From positions 16,457 through 80,456 of the forward strand of contig NZ_CADIJY010000022.1 of the NCBI RefSeq assembly GCF_902859735.1: a stretch of DNA of 64,000 nucleotides. Reading direction: 5' to 3'. Under the pieces are notes generated by a model. That model was not told the DNA's origin, searched no databases, and saw nothing but the letters and a program-made list of their open reading frames with translations. The stretch comes from Achromobacter aegrifaciens (GTDB taxonomy: Bacteria; Pseudomonadota; Gammaproteobacteria; Burkholderiales; Burkholderiaceae_B). Shown here piece after piece: positions 17,322-26,044 of the stretch (the stretch's first letter is position 1; each line of letters opens with the position of its first letter). The position numbers and the translations under genes were made by a program.

Positions 17322-18227
17322 CTACGCCGGCAGCGTCGCCAGGTCGCGCCGCAAGGCCTCGACGCAGAACTCCACGAAGCTGCGCACCTTGGCCGAACTC
17401 TTGCGGCCTTCGGGGTACACCAGGTGGACCGGCAGCGGCGGCAGTTCAAAGTCGCGCAGCACCACCTCCAGGGCGCCGCTGGCCAGGTGCCGCGCCACCT
17501 GGTAGGACACCACCTGCGTCAGCCCCCAGCCCTCGCAGGCCGCGAGCACCGCGGCCTGGAAGGACGTGACCGTCAGCTGCGAATCGACGCGCAGGCTGCG
17601 GGGCTGGCCGTCCTGCTGGAAGCGCCATTGCGGCGTGCGGCCCTCCATGGCGGCGGTGACCGTGCAAAAGCGCGGCAGGGACTCCAGATCCTGCGGCACG
17701 CCGTGTTCGCGCAGGAAGGCGGGTGCGGCGCAGACCACGCGGCGTACCTGCCCCACCGGCACCGCAGTCAGCGTCGAATCCGGCAAGGCGCCGATGCGCA
17801 CCGCCACGTCCACGCGTTCGTCCAGCAGGTTCACCACGCGGTCCACCAGCAGCGTGCGCACGGAGACTTCGCGATGCGCGCGCAGATAAGCCAGCACTGT
17901 CGGCATCACGTGCAATTCGCCGAAGAACGCCGGCGCCGTGATGCTGAGCGCGCCCCGCGGCGCGGCCATCGCGCCGGCCACGGCATCGTCGGCCTGTTCG
18001 ACTTCGTCGAGGATGCGGCGGCAGTCGTCGGCATAGCGCTGGCCGGCCTCGGTCAGTCGCAGGCTGCGCGTGGTGCGCACCAGCAGCAACGCGCCCAACC
18101 GCCGCTCCAGCGCCGACACGCTGCGCGTGACGGTCGGCGCGGACATTTCCAGCCGGCGCGCGGCCGCGGCGAAACTCTGTGCCTCGGCCACCGCCAGGAA
18201 CACGCTCATTTCATGGAATCGATTCAC
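17322..18227 (-). CDS. LysR-type transcriptional regulator
   Basis: This 301-residue regulator has the N-terminal helix-turn-helix FLAVAEAQSFAAAARRLEMSAPTVTRSVSALERRLG and a C-terminal periplasmic-binding-like effector domain. The start is taken as GTG at 18227 (VNRFHEMSVFLAV), which has GGAGG upstream and gives the usual LysR N-terminus; the ATG six codons later would cut it short. The target is not evident; the nearest genes are GST and another LysR gene. Confidence 0.85.
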   Translation of the reverse strand: MNRFHEMSVFLAVAEAQSFAAAARRLEMSAPTVTRSVSALERRLGALLLVRTTRSLRLTEAGQRYADDCRRILDEVEQADDAVAGAMAAPRGALSITAPAFFGELHVMPTVLAYLRAHREVSVRTLLVDRVVNLLDERVDVAVRIGALPDSTLTAVPVGQVRRVVCAAPAFLREHGVPQDLESLPRFCTVTAAMEGRTPQWRFQQDGQPRSLRVDSQLTVTSFQAAVLAACEGWGLTQVVSYQVARHLASGALEVVLRDFELPPLPVHLVYPEGRKSSAKVRSFVEFCVEALRRDLATLPA

Positions 18228-18327
18228 GCCTCGCGGCCTCCGCGCTGATTTTCGGGAAGAGAGTAGAAGCGCGTGCAGGGGCGCGTCAATCCAGTTACAG
18301 AGGATATGAGCCGCATGCTTCCCGGCC

Positions 18328-19218
18328 TCATGCTTGAGCCTCGAACTCCTTGCGCAACCACCCCAGGAAAGCCTTGACCGGCGGATGGCGTTCGCGGCCC
18401 GGCGCGCACAGCGCGGTGTAGGCCGCCCCCGCCACCCGCACCTCAGGACGATACGCCACCAGGGTACCCGCCGCCACGCTGTCCGACACCATGACGGAGC
18501 TGGCCAGCACCAGTCCCTGGCCGGCAATGGCGGCCTGCAGGGCATAGTGCTCTTCCTCGTAGGCATGCAGCGCCGCCGGCTTGCGCCAGGACGGCAGGCC
18601 GGCGGCCTCGCACCAGTCCTGCCAGCCCTGCTCGTACAGCTGCGAATCGCGCCAGCGCACGGTCACCAGCGACGGCGCGCGCCTGCCCGGACGGGCGGCC
18701 AGCGTCGGCGCGCCATAGACGCCGAACCATTCCTGCAACGAGCAGGCGGCGTGCAGCCCGGGCCAGCGCGCCCGGCTGTAGCGGATGGCCAGGTCCACGC
18801 TGGCGTCGCGCAACAGGTCCACCGCTTCGGCGCTGGTGTTCAGGTTCAGTTGATATTGAGGAAACGCCGCGTAGAAGCGGCCCAGCCGCGGCACCAGCCA
18901 CAGGGCCGCGAACGAATGTGTGGTGGACAGGGTCAGCGCGCCCGAGGCCGGCGCGGCGCGCAAGGCGTCCAGGGTCTGCGCCACATCGAGCAAGGCGCCG
19001 TGCACGCCGGCAAAAAGGCGCGCGCCCTTCTCCGTCAGGCGCACGCCGCGCGGCACGCGTTCAAAAAGCGCGTAGCCCACGTGCCGCTCGAGCGCCTTGA
19101 CCTGATGGGACACGGCCGTGGCAGTGACCGCCAGTTCGGCCGCGGCCAGTTTGAAGCTGAGCAATCTGGCAGCCGCCTCGAAGGTGCGCAGCGCGGTCAC
19201 CGGTAGCGTGGCAAACAT
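18328..19218 (-). CDS. LysR-type regulator, GcvA-like
   Basis: The 296-residue protein begins MFATLPVTALRTFEAAARLLSF and has the helix-turn-helix LAAAELAVTATAVSHQVKALERHVG, the pattern of the GcvA/AmpR branch. The effector domain follows from about residue 90. It is divergent from a flavodoxin-fold reductase gene, with an ATGAA-N5-TTCAT motif between, so it likely controls that gene. Confidence 0.88.
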   Translation of the reverse strand: MFATLPVTALRTFEAAARLLSFKLAAAELAVTATAVSHQVKALERHVGYALFERVPRGVRLTEKGARLFAGVHGALLDVAQTLDALRAAPASGALTLSTTHSFAALWLVPRLGRFYAAFPQYQLNLNTSAEAVDLLRDASVDLAIRYSRARWPGLHAACSLQEWFGVYGAPTLAARPGRRAPSLVTVRWRDSQLYEQGWQDWCEAAGLPSWRKPAALHAYEEEHYALQAAIAGQGLVLASSVMVSDSVAAGTLVAYRPEVRVAGAAYTALCAPGRERHPPVKAFLGWLRKEFEAQA

Positions 19219-19235
19219 GGATTCCTGGCCCTATG

Positions 19236-19252
19236 GATGAAATCAATTCATC
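19236..19252. promoter_or_regulatory. LysR-type binding motif
   Basis: GATGAA-N5-TTCATC is a perfect inverted repeat in the AT-rich gap between the divergent LysR and reductase genes and fits the T-N11-A core of LysR sites. A further TTCATCAT follows nearby at about 19264-19271. Confidence 0.5.
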
Positions 19253-19346
19253 ATATTCAAGGATTCATCATTTGTCGCCTTTCAGCCGCCAGGACAGAAT
19301 TTTCCTCACCACATGGAAACGTCCATGCCAACAAGAGGAATCAAAC

Positions 19347-20018
19347 ATGAATTCAGATCATCCCCACAAGCGCCTGCTGATCCTGGTCGGCAGCCCGCGG
19401 CGCGACGGCAACAGCGCGGCCCTGGGCGCGGCTGCGCTGCGCGGGGCCGAGGCGGCGGGCACCCAGGCCACGCTGCTGTTCCTGGACGACTACGTCCAGG
19501 CCTTTTTGCCGGACTTGCGGCGCTCGCCCCCGCCGACCGACCGCTATTCCGAGCTGTTCCTGGAACACTTCCTGCCGGCCGACGGCGTGCTGATCTGCAC
19601 CCCGATCTACTGGTACGGCATGTCGGCGCAGACCAAGGCGTTCTTCGACCGTTCGTTCAGCCACTATGCCGGCCAGGGACCCGAACCGGAACGGGTCAAG
19701 CAGCGCATGACCGGCAAGCGCCTGGGCCTGGCGGTGGCATCCGAGGAAACCTACCCCGGCGCGGCGCTGGGCATCGTGCACCAGATCCAGGAATACGCGC
19801 GCTATACCCATTCGGATTTCGTCGGCTACGTGCACGGCGCCGGCAACCTGCGCGGCGAGATCGCGGCGGACCCGCGCCAGCCGCTGCAGGCGGCGGCCGA
19901 ACTGGGCACCACGTTCTTTACCCGCAAGTACTCGGACTACCGGGTGGAAACGCCGCGCGCCCGCAATGTCTGGGAGCCTGCCCCTGCGCTGCGCAGCACG
20001 CCGGGCGTGCTGCCGTAG
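19347..20018 (+). CDS. NAD(P)H-dependent FMN reductase / quinone reductase, flavodoxin-like fold
   Basis: The 223-residue protein has the FMN phosphate-binding loop ILVGSPRRDGNSAALG and the segment DGVLICTPIYWYGMSAQTKAFFDRS of the NADPH-dependent FMN reductase family. The ATG at 19347 follows AAGAGGAA; the frame is open upstream but crosses the promoter. Its 3' end overlaps the convergent AraC gene by 82 bp. Confidence 0.88.
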   Translation: MNSDHPHKRLLILVGSPRRDGNSAALGAAALRGAEAAGTQATLLFLDDYVQAFLPDLRRSPPPTDRYSELFLEHFLPADGVLICTPIYWYGMSAQTKAFFDRSFSHYAGQGPEPERVKQRMTGKRLGLAVASEETYPGAALGIVHQIQEYARYTHSDFVGYVHGAGNLRGEIAADPRQPLQAAAELGTTFFTRKYSDYRVETPRARNVWEPAPALRSTPGVLP

Positions 20019-20770
20019 ACCTGCTTGAACACGCGGGTCAGATGGGCCTGGTCGGCGAAACCCACGGCATGCGCGGCGTCGGCCAGCGCCAGGCCGTCGC
20101 GCAGCAGCGCCCGGGCCCGCGCCACCCGCCAGTTGCGCAGCCAGGCCAACGGCGGCAAGCCGTAGCGCCGGGCAAACTGCTTGACCAGCGTGGTGCGGTG
20201 GCGGTCCTGCGCCACCGCCAGGGCCTCCAGATCCGGCGCGCAGGCTGGGTCCGAGGCCATACGCGCGCGCAGCAGCGAGCAGACGTCGGACGCGTCGTCT
20301 GCCGCCGCCGTACGGGCTTGCGCATGTGCCGCCAGCAGGCCGAACAAGGCGGCGGAGAGGCGTTCGCGGCGCTGCGCGTCGGCGATGGGATCGGGCGTGA
20401 GCGCGTCCAGCCAGGCCTGGCAGAGCGCCGGATCGCGAATCACGGGACCGGCCAGGCTGGCCCCGCCCGCAAACAACGTGAGTTCGTGATCCCTGAACCA
20501 GTCCGGATCGATATAGGCCATGCGGTACCCCAGCGGCGCGTCCGAGGTGCCCCCGGTATGGACCTGACCGGGCGCAATCACCACCAGATCGCCCTCGCCC
20601 GCGGCCTGCGGCGCGCCATGCACGGTGAAGGCGCAACGGCCCTGCGCGATGGCGCCGATGGACCAGGCGTCGTGGAAATGCGGCGCATAGCGGTAGCCGC
20701 GCAGGTCTGCGATCAAAACATCGCCGGGCAGGCCGGCGCCGCAATGCCAGATATGTTGGGAAACCGCCAT
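19937..20770 (-). CDS. AraC-family transcriptional regulator
   Basis: The 277-residue protein has an N-terminal cupin sensor domain (HFHDAWSIGAIAQGRCAFTVHG, APGQVHTGG) and a C-terminal double helix-turn-helix (GLPPLAWLRNWRVARARALLRDGLALADAAHAVGFADQAHLTRVFKQVYGSTPG). The ATG at 20770 is chosen over a TTG two codons earlier. It precedes no obvious operon on its strand; the neighbouring proline dehydrogenase gene ends 22 bp upstream of it. The 82-bp tail-to-tail overlap with the reductase gene is unusual but both frames look coding. Confidence 0.85.
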   Translation of the reverse strand: MAVSQHIWHCGAGLPGDVLIADLRGYRYAPHFHDAWSIGAIAQGRCAFTVHGAPQAAGEGDLVVIAPGQVHTGGTSDAPLGYRMAYIDPDWFRDHELTLFAGGASLAGPVIRDPALCQAWLDALTPDPIADAQRRERLSAALFGLLAAHAQARTAAADDASDVCSLLRARMASDPACAPDLEALAVAQDRHRTTLVKQFARRYGLPPLAWLRNWRVARARALLRDGLALADAAHAVGFADQAHLTRVFKQVYGSTPGVLRSAGAGSQTLRARGVSTR

Positions 20771-20791
20771 GAACAAGTGAGGATGTAGCGC

Positions 20792-21751
20792 CTAGCCGAA
20801 GTAGCTCTGGTCCGATGTCAGCGTGCGGGCCAGCAGCCACGCGTTGCGGGGATTCTCGCCCACGCGGCGCACGGCATACGGCCACCAATCGCCGCCGAAG
20901 GGCAGATAGACCCTGACGTTATAGCCCAAACGGCGCAACGCGAGCTGCCAGTCCGGACGCACGCCATAGAGCATTTCGAATTCGAAGGCTTCTGGCGGCC
21001 AGCCGCGCTCCCGCGCCAGCTCCAGGATGGCGCCGGCCAGGCGGTCGTCATGGGTACCGAAAACGGGCTGGAAGCCGGACTCCAGCGCCTCGCGCGACAG
21101 CATGATGGCGGCGGCGTCCAGATAGGCCTGGTCGATGCGCGCGCGGCCGGCGTGGTCCAGCGCGCGCTCCGGAAACGCGCCCTTGACCAGCCGCAGCGAG
21201 GTGCGCTGACGGATCGCCCAGGCCAGGTCCAGCGGCGTGCGGCGCCGCCGCGCCTGCAGTGTCAGGCCTGCCGGCATGCCGGCTTGCAGCAGTTCGCGAT
21301 GCAAGGCGCAGGTGCGGTCGCAGAGGGGGGAATCCTCCATGTCCAGCACCATCCAGTCGCGCCCCAGGCCGACCGTCCGGCGCGCCGCCAGGCCGATGCG
21401 CCGGGCATTGTCCCGGCCCAGCGCGTCGTCGCGCATATAGCCGATGGCGGTGGGATCGACTGACACGTGCACGTCCAGCCCTGCGTGCTCCAGCGCCCGG
21501 CAGGCGCCGAGCGTCTGGGCCACGTTGTGCTCGATGGCCTCCGGATCGTCCACGTACTCGCCCAGGTAGAAGAGCGAGGCGCGGATGCCGTGCGCCTCGC
21601 GCAGCCTGGCGGCCGTGCGGACCGCGGCGTCGACGTCCGCGCCGCCGACGAAACGGGCCGCCAGCGACGTGCGGGCCGCCATGGCACGCATCGCCCGCCC
21701 CACGCCCGGGCTGCGCGCCAGCGCGATCGCCGTTCTCTGGAACATGCTCAT
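20792..21751 (-). CDS. Proline dehydrogenase (monofunctional PRODH)
   Basis: This 319-residue FAD enzyme oxidises L-proline to pyrroline-5-carboxylate at the membrane. Family motifs are visible: LRLVKGAF, FGTHD, FEFEMLYGVR and RVYLPFGGDWWPYAVRRVGENP. The length matches the free-standing bacterial type rather than the PutA fusion. The ATG at 21751 follows GGGAGAG; an earlier ATG at 21778 lacks a site. No P5C dehydrogenase gene is adjacent. Confidence 0.88.
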   Translation of the reverse strand: MSMFQRTAIALARSPGVGRAMRAMAARTSLAARFVGGADVDAAVRTAARLREAHGIRASLFYLGEYVDDPEAIEHNVAQTLGACRALEHAGLDVHVSVDPTAIGYMRDDALGRDNARRIGLAARRTVGLGRDWMVLDMEDSPLCDRTCALHRELLQAGMPAGLTLQARRRRTPLDLAWAIRQRTSLRLVKGAFPERALDHAGRARIDQAYLDAAAIMLSREALESGFQPVFGTHDDRLAGAILELARERGWPPEAFEFEMLYGVRPDWQLALRRLGYNVRVYLPFGGDWWPYAVRRVGENPRNAWLLARTLTSDQSYFG

Positions 21752-21823
21752 GGGCTCTCTCCCTATAAAGAGAGCCACTGTGCCGGTACGGCGCGCGCCC
21801 GTCTTGAACGCCAGTGAAACTTC

Positions 21824-22726
21824 CTAGTCCAGCGCCAGCGTGCGGGCGCGACCGAACAGCGGGCGCTGCACCGTCTGCGCCAGCAGCACGCCGGCCAGCG
21901 TCACCGCGCCGCCCAGCAGGTGGTACATGTGCAGTTGCTCGCGCAGCATGACGAAGGCGGCCAGCGCGGTGAACAGCGGCAGCAGGTTGATGAAGATGCT
22001 GCAGCGGTTGGGCCCCAGCCGCTGCACGCCTTCGATCCACAGGAAGGACAGCAGCACCGACGAGAAGATGCCCGCGTACAGGATCAGCGGCACCGTGTTC
22101 ATGTCCAGCGCAGCCTGCGCCGCCGGCACGCGCAGGTACAGCGGCAGCATGTAGAGCAGCGCGAAGATCGATTGCACGAAGGTGGACTGCCAGGCCGGCA
22201 GCGGCACCTTCCAGTGGCGCAGCAACACTCCGTACAGCGCGTAGGACAAGGCAGCCAGCAGCATCAGGCCGTCGCCGACGTGGATGCCGTGCTGGAACAC
22301 GCTAAGCATGTCGCCCTGGCCCACCAGGTACAGCAGGCCGAGGAACGACAGCGCGCCGCCAGCGGCCATGCCCAGGGTCAGCGGATCCCGCAGAATCACC
22401 ACGCTGAGCAGCATGCTCAGCAAGGGAATCAGCGCGGTCAGGATGGCCATGTTGGTCGCCGTGGTGGTTTCGGCGGCGCGATAGGACAGCGCCTGGAATA
22501 CCGCCGACGACAGGGCGCCGTACAGCGCCAGCTTGGGCCAATGGCGCAGGATGGTCTTGCGGTTGCGCCAGGCCGGGCCGGCCGTGAACAGGCCCATCAG
22601 GAACAGGGCCAGCACCAGCCGGTAGAAGGTGATGGCAGTGGGCGAGATGGCGCTGGCGGCCATCTTGGAGACGATGACGTTGCCCGCCCAGAACAGAATG
22701 GCGAACAACGGAAACAGGTAGGACAT
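21824..22726 (-). CDS. EamA/DMT-family transporter
   Basis: The 300-residue integral membrane protein has ten hydrophobic segments in two EamA repeats (FPLFAILFWAGNVIVSKMAASAISPTAITFYRLVLALF at the N-terminus; GDGLMLLAALSYALYGVLLRHW starting the second). Members export amino acids and other metabolites. It lies between proline dehydrogenase and D-amino-acid dehydrogenase genes on the same strand, so an amino-acid-related substrate is a reasonable guess only. Confidence 0.88.
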   Translation of the reverse strand: MSYLFPLFAILFWAGNVIVSKMAASAISPTAITFYRLVLALFLMGLFTAGPAWRNRKTILRHWPKLALYGALSSAVFQALSYRAAETTTATNMAILTALIPLLSMLLSVVILRDPLTLGMAAGGALSFLGLLYLVGQGDMLSVFQHGIHVGDGLMLLAALSYALYGVLLRHWKVPLPAWQSTFVQSIFALLYMLPLYLRVPAAQAALDMNTVPLILYAGIFSSVLLSFLWIEGVQRLGPNRCSIFINLLPLFTALAAFVMLREQLHMYHLLGGAVTLAGVLLAQTVQRPLFGRARTLALD

Positions 22727-22880
22727 GGTGGTTGCGCTCGGAGGATGAGGGATGGTCTCCGGCCGCTTGCGGCGCCGCTTGGGGCTACGCAGGCGGTGGA
22801 GTATCGCTATCCTATTGAGCGCGATCCAGTCCGTCTGCCGATGAAAAGGCAGTCACTATCGCAAAATGGACATCGCCGCA

Positions 22881-24131
22881 TCAGGGGCGGAATGGCGCCG
22901 GATCCAGCGGCAGCTCCAGCCCGCCCATCTGGGCCGTCAACAGCGCGGCGCTGCCGCAGGCCAGGGTGAAGCCCAGCGCGCCCTGCCCGATGTTCAGCCA
23001 CAGGTTGTCGGCGGCATGGCTGCGTCCGATCAGCGGCTTGCTGGTGGGAGTGGCCGGACGCAGCCCCGCCCAAGGCGCCGCCTGGCGCAGGTCCAGCGCC
23101 GGAAACGCCTCGTGCACCTGGCGCTTGAGCAGCCCGATGCGCGCCGTGTCGATGCCGGCATCGGCGCTGCCGATGTCGACCATGGCAGCGATCCGCAGCA
23201 CGCCGCCCACGCGGGCATAGACGATGCGCCGTTCGTAGTCCGTGACGCTGATGCGCGGCGCCACCGAGTCGTCGTCCTCGGCCAGCGGCACGCTCAGGCT
23301 GTAGCCCTTCAAGGGATACAGCGGCACGTCATGGCCCAGCGGCTTGAGCAGCGCGCGCGTGCCGATACCGGTGGCCAGCACGATGGCGTCAGCGCCGATG
23401 TCGCCGTCGCGCGTGTTCACCGCCACGATGCGGCGGCCTTCGCGCTGCAGGCCCGATACCGGATTGGACATGACGCATTGCACGTTGGCCATGGTCTGCA
23501 GGCGGTCGAACAGCGCCTCGGTGAACTGGCGGCAGTCGCCCGCTTCTTCGCTGGGGGTGTAGATGGCGCCGGCCAGGCTTGCGCCCATGCCGGCCAGCGC
23601 GGGTTCCAGCGCCAGGGTCTGCGCCGCGTCCAACACCTGCTGTTCAGCGCCGAGGTCGGCCTGGTACGCCACCAGCGCGCGCGCCTTGTCCAGCAAGGCC
23701 GGACTGCGGTAGGCGATGAGCTTGCCGTTCTTCAGATGGCCGAAATCCAGGTCTTCCTGCTCCAGCAGCGAGTGCATGACGTCCCGGCTCAGATAGGACA
23801 GGCCAGCCAGTTGGACCGTGGAAGCCTTGGCCACCGAGGCCCGGCACGCCAGCGCAAATTGCAGGCACCAGCGCCATTGATGGGGATCCAGCCTGGGCCG
23901 GAAACGCAGCGGGGAGTCCTCGCGCAGCAGCCAGCCCGGCACGCTGGGCAGCACGCCCGGACCGGCCAAAGGCGCCACGTAGCTATAACTGAGCTGACCG
24001 CCATTGGCGTAGCTGGAGACCTCGGCCGGACGCGCCTGGCTGTCCACCAGCACCACGTCATGGCCCTGGCGCGCCAGGAAATAGGCCGACGTGACGCCCA
24101 CGACGCCAGCGCCGATTACGCAAACCCGCAT
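22881..24131 (-). CDS. dadA: D-amino-acid dehydrogenase small subunit
   Basis: This 416-residue FAD-dependent enzyme deaminates D-amino acids, mainly D-alanine, with electrons going to the respiratory chain. The start MRVCVIGAGVVGVTSAYFL gives the Rossmann GxGxxG motif at once, followed by the DSQARPAEVSSYANGGQLSYSY segment and the C-terminal PWAGLRPATPTSKPLIGRS and IGQGALGFTLACGSA that are typical of DadA. An in-frame ATG at 24218 would add 29 unlike residues. No alanine racemase dadX is adjacent. Confidence 0.9.
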   Translation of the reverse strand: MRVCVIGAGVVGVTSAYFLARQGHDVVLVDSQARPAEVSSYANGGQLSYSYVAPLAGPGVLPSVPGWLLREDSPLRFRPRLDPHQWRWCLQFALACRASVAKASTVQLAGLSYLSRDVMHSLLEQEDLDFGHLKNGKLIAYRSPALLDKARALVAYQADLGAEQQVLDAAQTLALEPALAGMGASLAGAIYTPSEEAGDCRQFTEALFDRLQTMANVQCVMSNPVSGLQREGRRIVAVNTRDGDIGADAIVLATGIGTRALLKPLGHDVPLYPLKGYSLSVPLAEDDDSVAPRISVTDYERRIVYARVGGVLRIAAMVDIGSADAGIDTARIGLLKRQVHEAFPALDLRQAAPWAGLRPATPTSKPLIGRSHAADNLWLNIGQGALGFTLACGSAALLTAQMGGLELPLDPAPFRP

Positions 24132-24239
24132 ACTCTTAGATCCAGAAAGACAGGGACACGACGCTATTCTGGGACGCGCCCCGCCCGTCCGGCAAATGCC
24201 AAACTCCGCAGGGTCCATAACAAAACATCATGCCCCGCC

Positions 24240-24677
24240 TCAGGCGGCGCGATGCAGCTTGATGATGGCGGCGGCCGTGGGATCGCGCACCAGGTCGGCC
24301 AGGGTGTAGCCGTTGAGCGCCTCGTAGAAGGCCTGCAAGGTCTGCGCCAGCACGCCGGACAGCCGGCATGCGCCGTCCAGCGCACAGGGAGGTTCGCGGC
24401 AGTCGATCAGCGGCCCCTGCTGCTCCAGCTGCTGGATCAGGTCGCCCAGCCGGTAGCGGTCGGCGGACTGCGACAGCCGCAGGCCGCCGCCCTTGCCGCG
24501 CGAGGTGCTGACCCAACCCTGCTGCGCCATGAAGTGCACCACCTTCACCAGATGATTGCGCGACACGCTGAAGCGGTCAGCGATCTCCGGAATGGTGACG
24601 GCGGCGGACCGGTCGCGGCATTGCGTCAGGTACATCAGGACGCGCAGGCCGAAATCGGTGAATCGGGTCAGTTGCAT
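24240..24677 (-). CDS. nsrR: NsrR, nitric-oxide-sensing Rrf2-family repressor
   Basis: The 145-residue protein is an iron-sulfur repressor. The N-terminal winged helix reads QLTRFTDFGLRVLMYL and FSVSRNHLVKVVHFMAQQGWVSTSRGKGGGLRL. The cluster cysteines are Cys93, Cys98 and Cys104, the same spacing as in E. coli NsrR and different from IscR. It lies 61 bp after hmp on the same strand, and an NsrR-type box stands before hmp, so the pair should be autoregulated by NO. Confidence 0.93.
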   Translation of the reverse strand: MQLTRFTDFGLRVLMYLTQCRDRSAAVTIPEIADRFSVSRNHLVKVVHFMAQQGWVSTSRGKGGGLRLSQSADRYRLGDLIQQLEQQGPLIDCREPPCALDGACRLSGVLAQTLQAFYEALNGYTLADLVRDPTAAAIIKLHRAA

Positions 24678-24738
24678 GGCTGGGACGAAAGGGATGGACG
24701 CTGGCGGCCCGAAAGTTCAGGCCGCCAGGATACACCGC

Positions 24739-25956
24739 TCAGGCGGGCGCGCCGCCGCTGCCGAAGGCTTCGGCATGGATACGGTCGGCGGGCACGCCCA
24801 GGCCGGTCAAGGCTTCGCGCTGCGCGCGCATGAAGCCGGCCGGGCCACACAGGTAGTAGTCCGCGCCAGGCACGATGACTTCGTCGCGGATGGCGTTCAG
24901 ATCCACCCGGCCGGCGTAGTCGTAGTCGCGGCCAGGTTGGTCGCCGTGGCCGACCTCCTCGTAGAACACCGCCTTGCGCACGTTGGCGCGTTCGGCGGCG
25001 ATGCTGTTGACGTGATCGCGCATGGCGTGGACCGAGTTGTTGCGGCAGCCGTGCACGAAACGGATCTGGCGCTCGTCGTTCAACCCCACCAGATGGTTCA
25101 GGATGGAGACCATGGGCGTCAGGCCCACGCCGCCGCTCAGCAGCACCACCGGCGCGCTGCCTTCCTCGCGCAGATGGAAGTCGCCCTGGGGCGGCGCCAC
25201 GTCCAGCACCCCGCCCTCTTCCAGGCGGTCATGCAGGGCGTTGGAAACCCGGCCGGCCGGCGTATCGGCGCCCGCCGCTTCGCGCTTGACCGAGATGCGC
25301 AGGCGGTCCTGGCCCGGCGCGTCCGACAGGCTGTACTGGCGCGGCTGCATCAGGCCCAGTTCGGGCACGAACACGCGCACCGACACGTACTGGCCGGGAC
25401 GGTAGGCAGGCACTTCGCCGCCATCGGCCGGCGCCAGGTAGAAGGACGTGATCTCGGCGCTTTCACGCTGCTTGCCCACCACGCGGAACGCGCGCCAGCC
25501 CGTCCAGCCGCCCGGCTTGGCGGCCGACTCCGCGTACAGGCGCGCCTCTTCGGCGATCAGCAGGTCGGCCAGTTGGCCGTAGGCTGCGGCCCAGGCCGCC
25601 ACCAGCTCTTCCGTGGCTGCCTCGCCCAGCACTTCGCTGATGGAGGCCAGCAGATGCTTGCCCACGATCTGGTAGTGCTCGGGCCGGATGCCCAGGCTGA
25701 CATGCTTGTGCACGATGCGCGTCACCACGGGCATCAGCACGGAAGGATCGTCGATATGCTCGGCGTAAGCCGCGACCGCGCCGGCCAGCGCCTGCTGCTG
25801 CTCGCCGCCAGCCTGGTGGCCCTGGTTGAAGACATGCTTGAGCTCGGGGTTGTGCTTGAACATGCGGGCATAGAAATGCTTGGTCAGCGCGACGCCGTGC
25901 GTCTTGAGAACGGGCGCCGTGCCCTTGACCAGGGCGCGGATTTGGGGACTCAACAT
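24739..25956 (-). CDS. hmp: Flavohemoprotein, nitric oxide dioxygenase
   Basis: The 405-residue cytoplasmic enzyme converts NO and O2 to nitrate using NAD(P)H. The globin domain (about 1-140) has the proximal-His segment HKHVSLGIRPEHYQIVGKHLL. The FAD domain shows RQYSLSDAP and the NAD domain GGVGLTPM and YYLCGPAGFM. ATG 25956 has AAGGAG six bases upstream; a TTG one codon earlier is less likely. It forms an operon with nsrR and complements NorB in removing NO made by NirK. Confidence 0.96.
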   Translation of the reverse strand: MLSPQIRALVKGTAPVLKTHGVALTKHFYARMFKHNPELKHVFNQGHQAGGEQQQALAGAVAAYAEHIDDPSVLMPVVTRIVHKHVSLGIRPEHYQIVGKHLLASISEVLGEAATEELVAAWAAAYGQLADLLIAEEARLYAESAAKPGGWTGWRAFRVVGKQRESAEITSFYLAPADGGEVPAYRPGQYVSVRVFVPELGLMQPRQYSLSDAPGQDRLRISVKREAAGADTPAGRVSNALHDRLEEGGVLDVAPPQGDFHLREEGSAPVVLLSGGVGLTPMVSILNHLVGLNDERQIRFVHGCRNNSVHAMRDHVNSIAAERANVRKAVFYEEVGHGDQPGRDYDYAGRVDLNAIRDEVIVPGADYYLCGPAGFMRAQREALTGLGVPADRIHAEAFGSGGAPA

Positions 25957-25992
25957 CAACTGCTCCTTGTGGCGCGATCGGAATCGCCATTA

Positions 25993-26015
25993 AACATGCA
26001 TTTATAATACATCTT
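25993..26015 (-). promoter_or_regulatory. NsrR operator upstream of hmp
   Basis: The 23 bases read AACATGCATTTAT on the left half and AATACATCTT on the right half, in an AT-rich island 37-59 bp before the hmp start codon. Compared with the enterobacterial NsrR consensus recalled from the literature (two 11-bp inverted halves built on ATGCAT and TACATCTT) only two positions differ. Confidence 0.8.
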
Positions 26016-26044
26016 TAAATGCCCACTGAAAAACCCCGGGCGAT

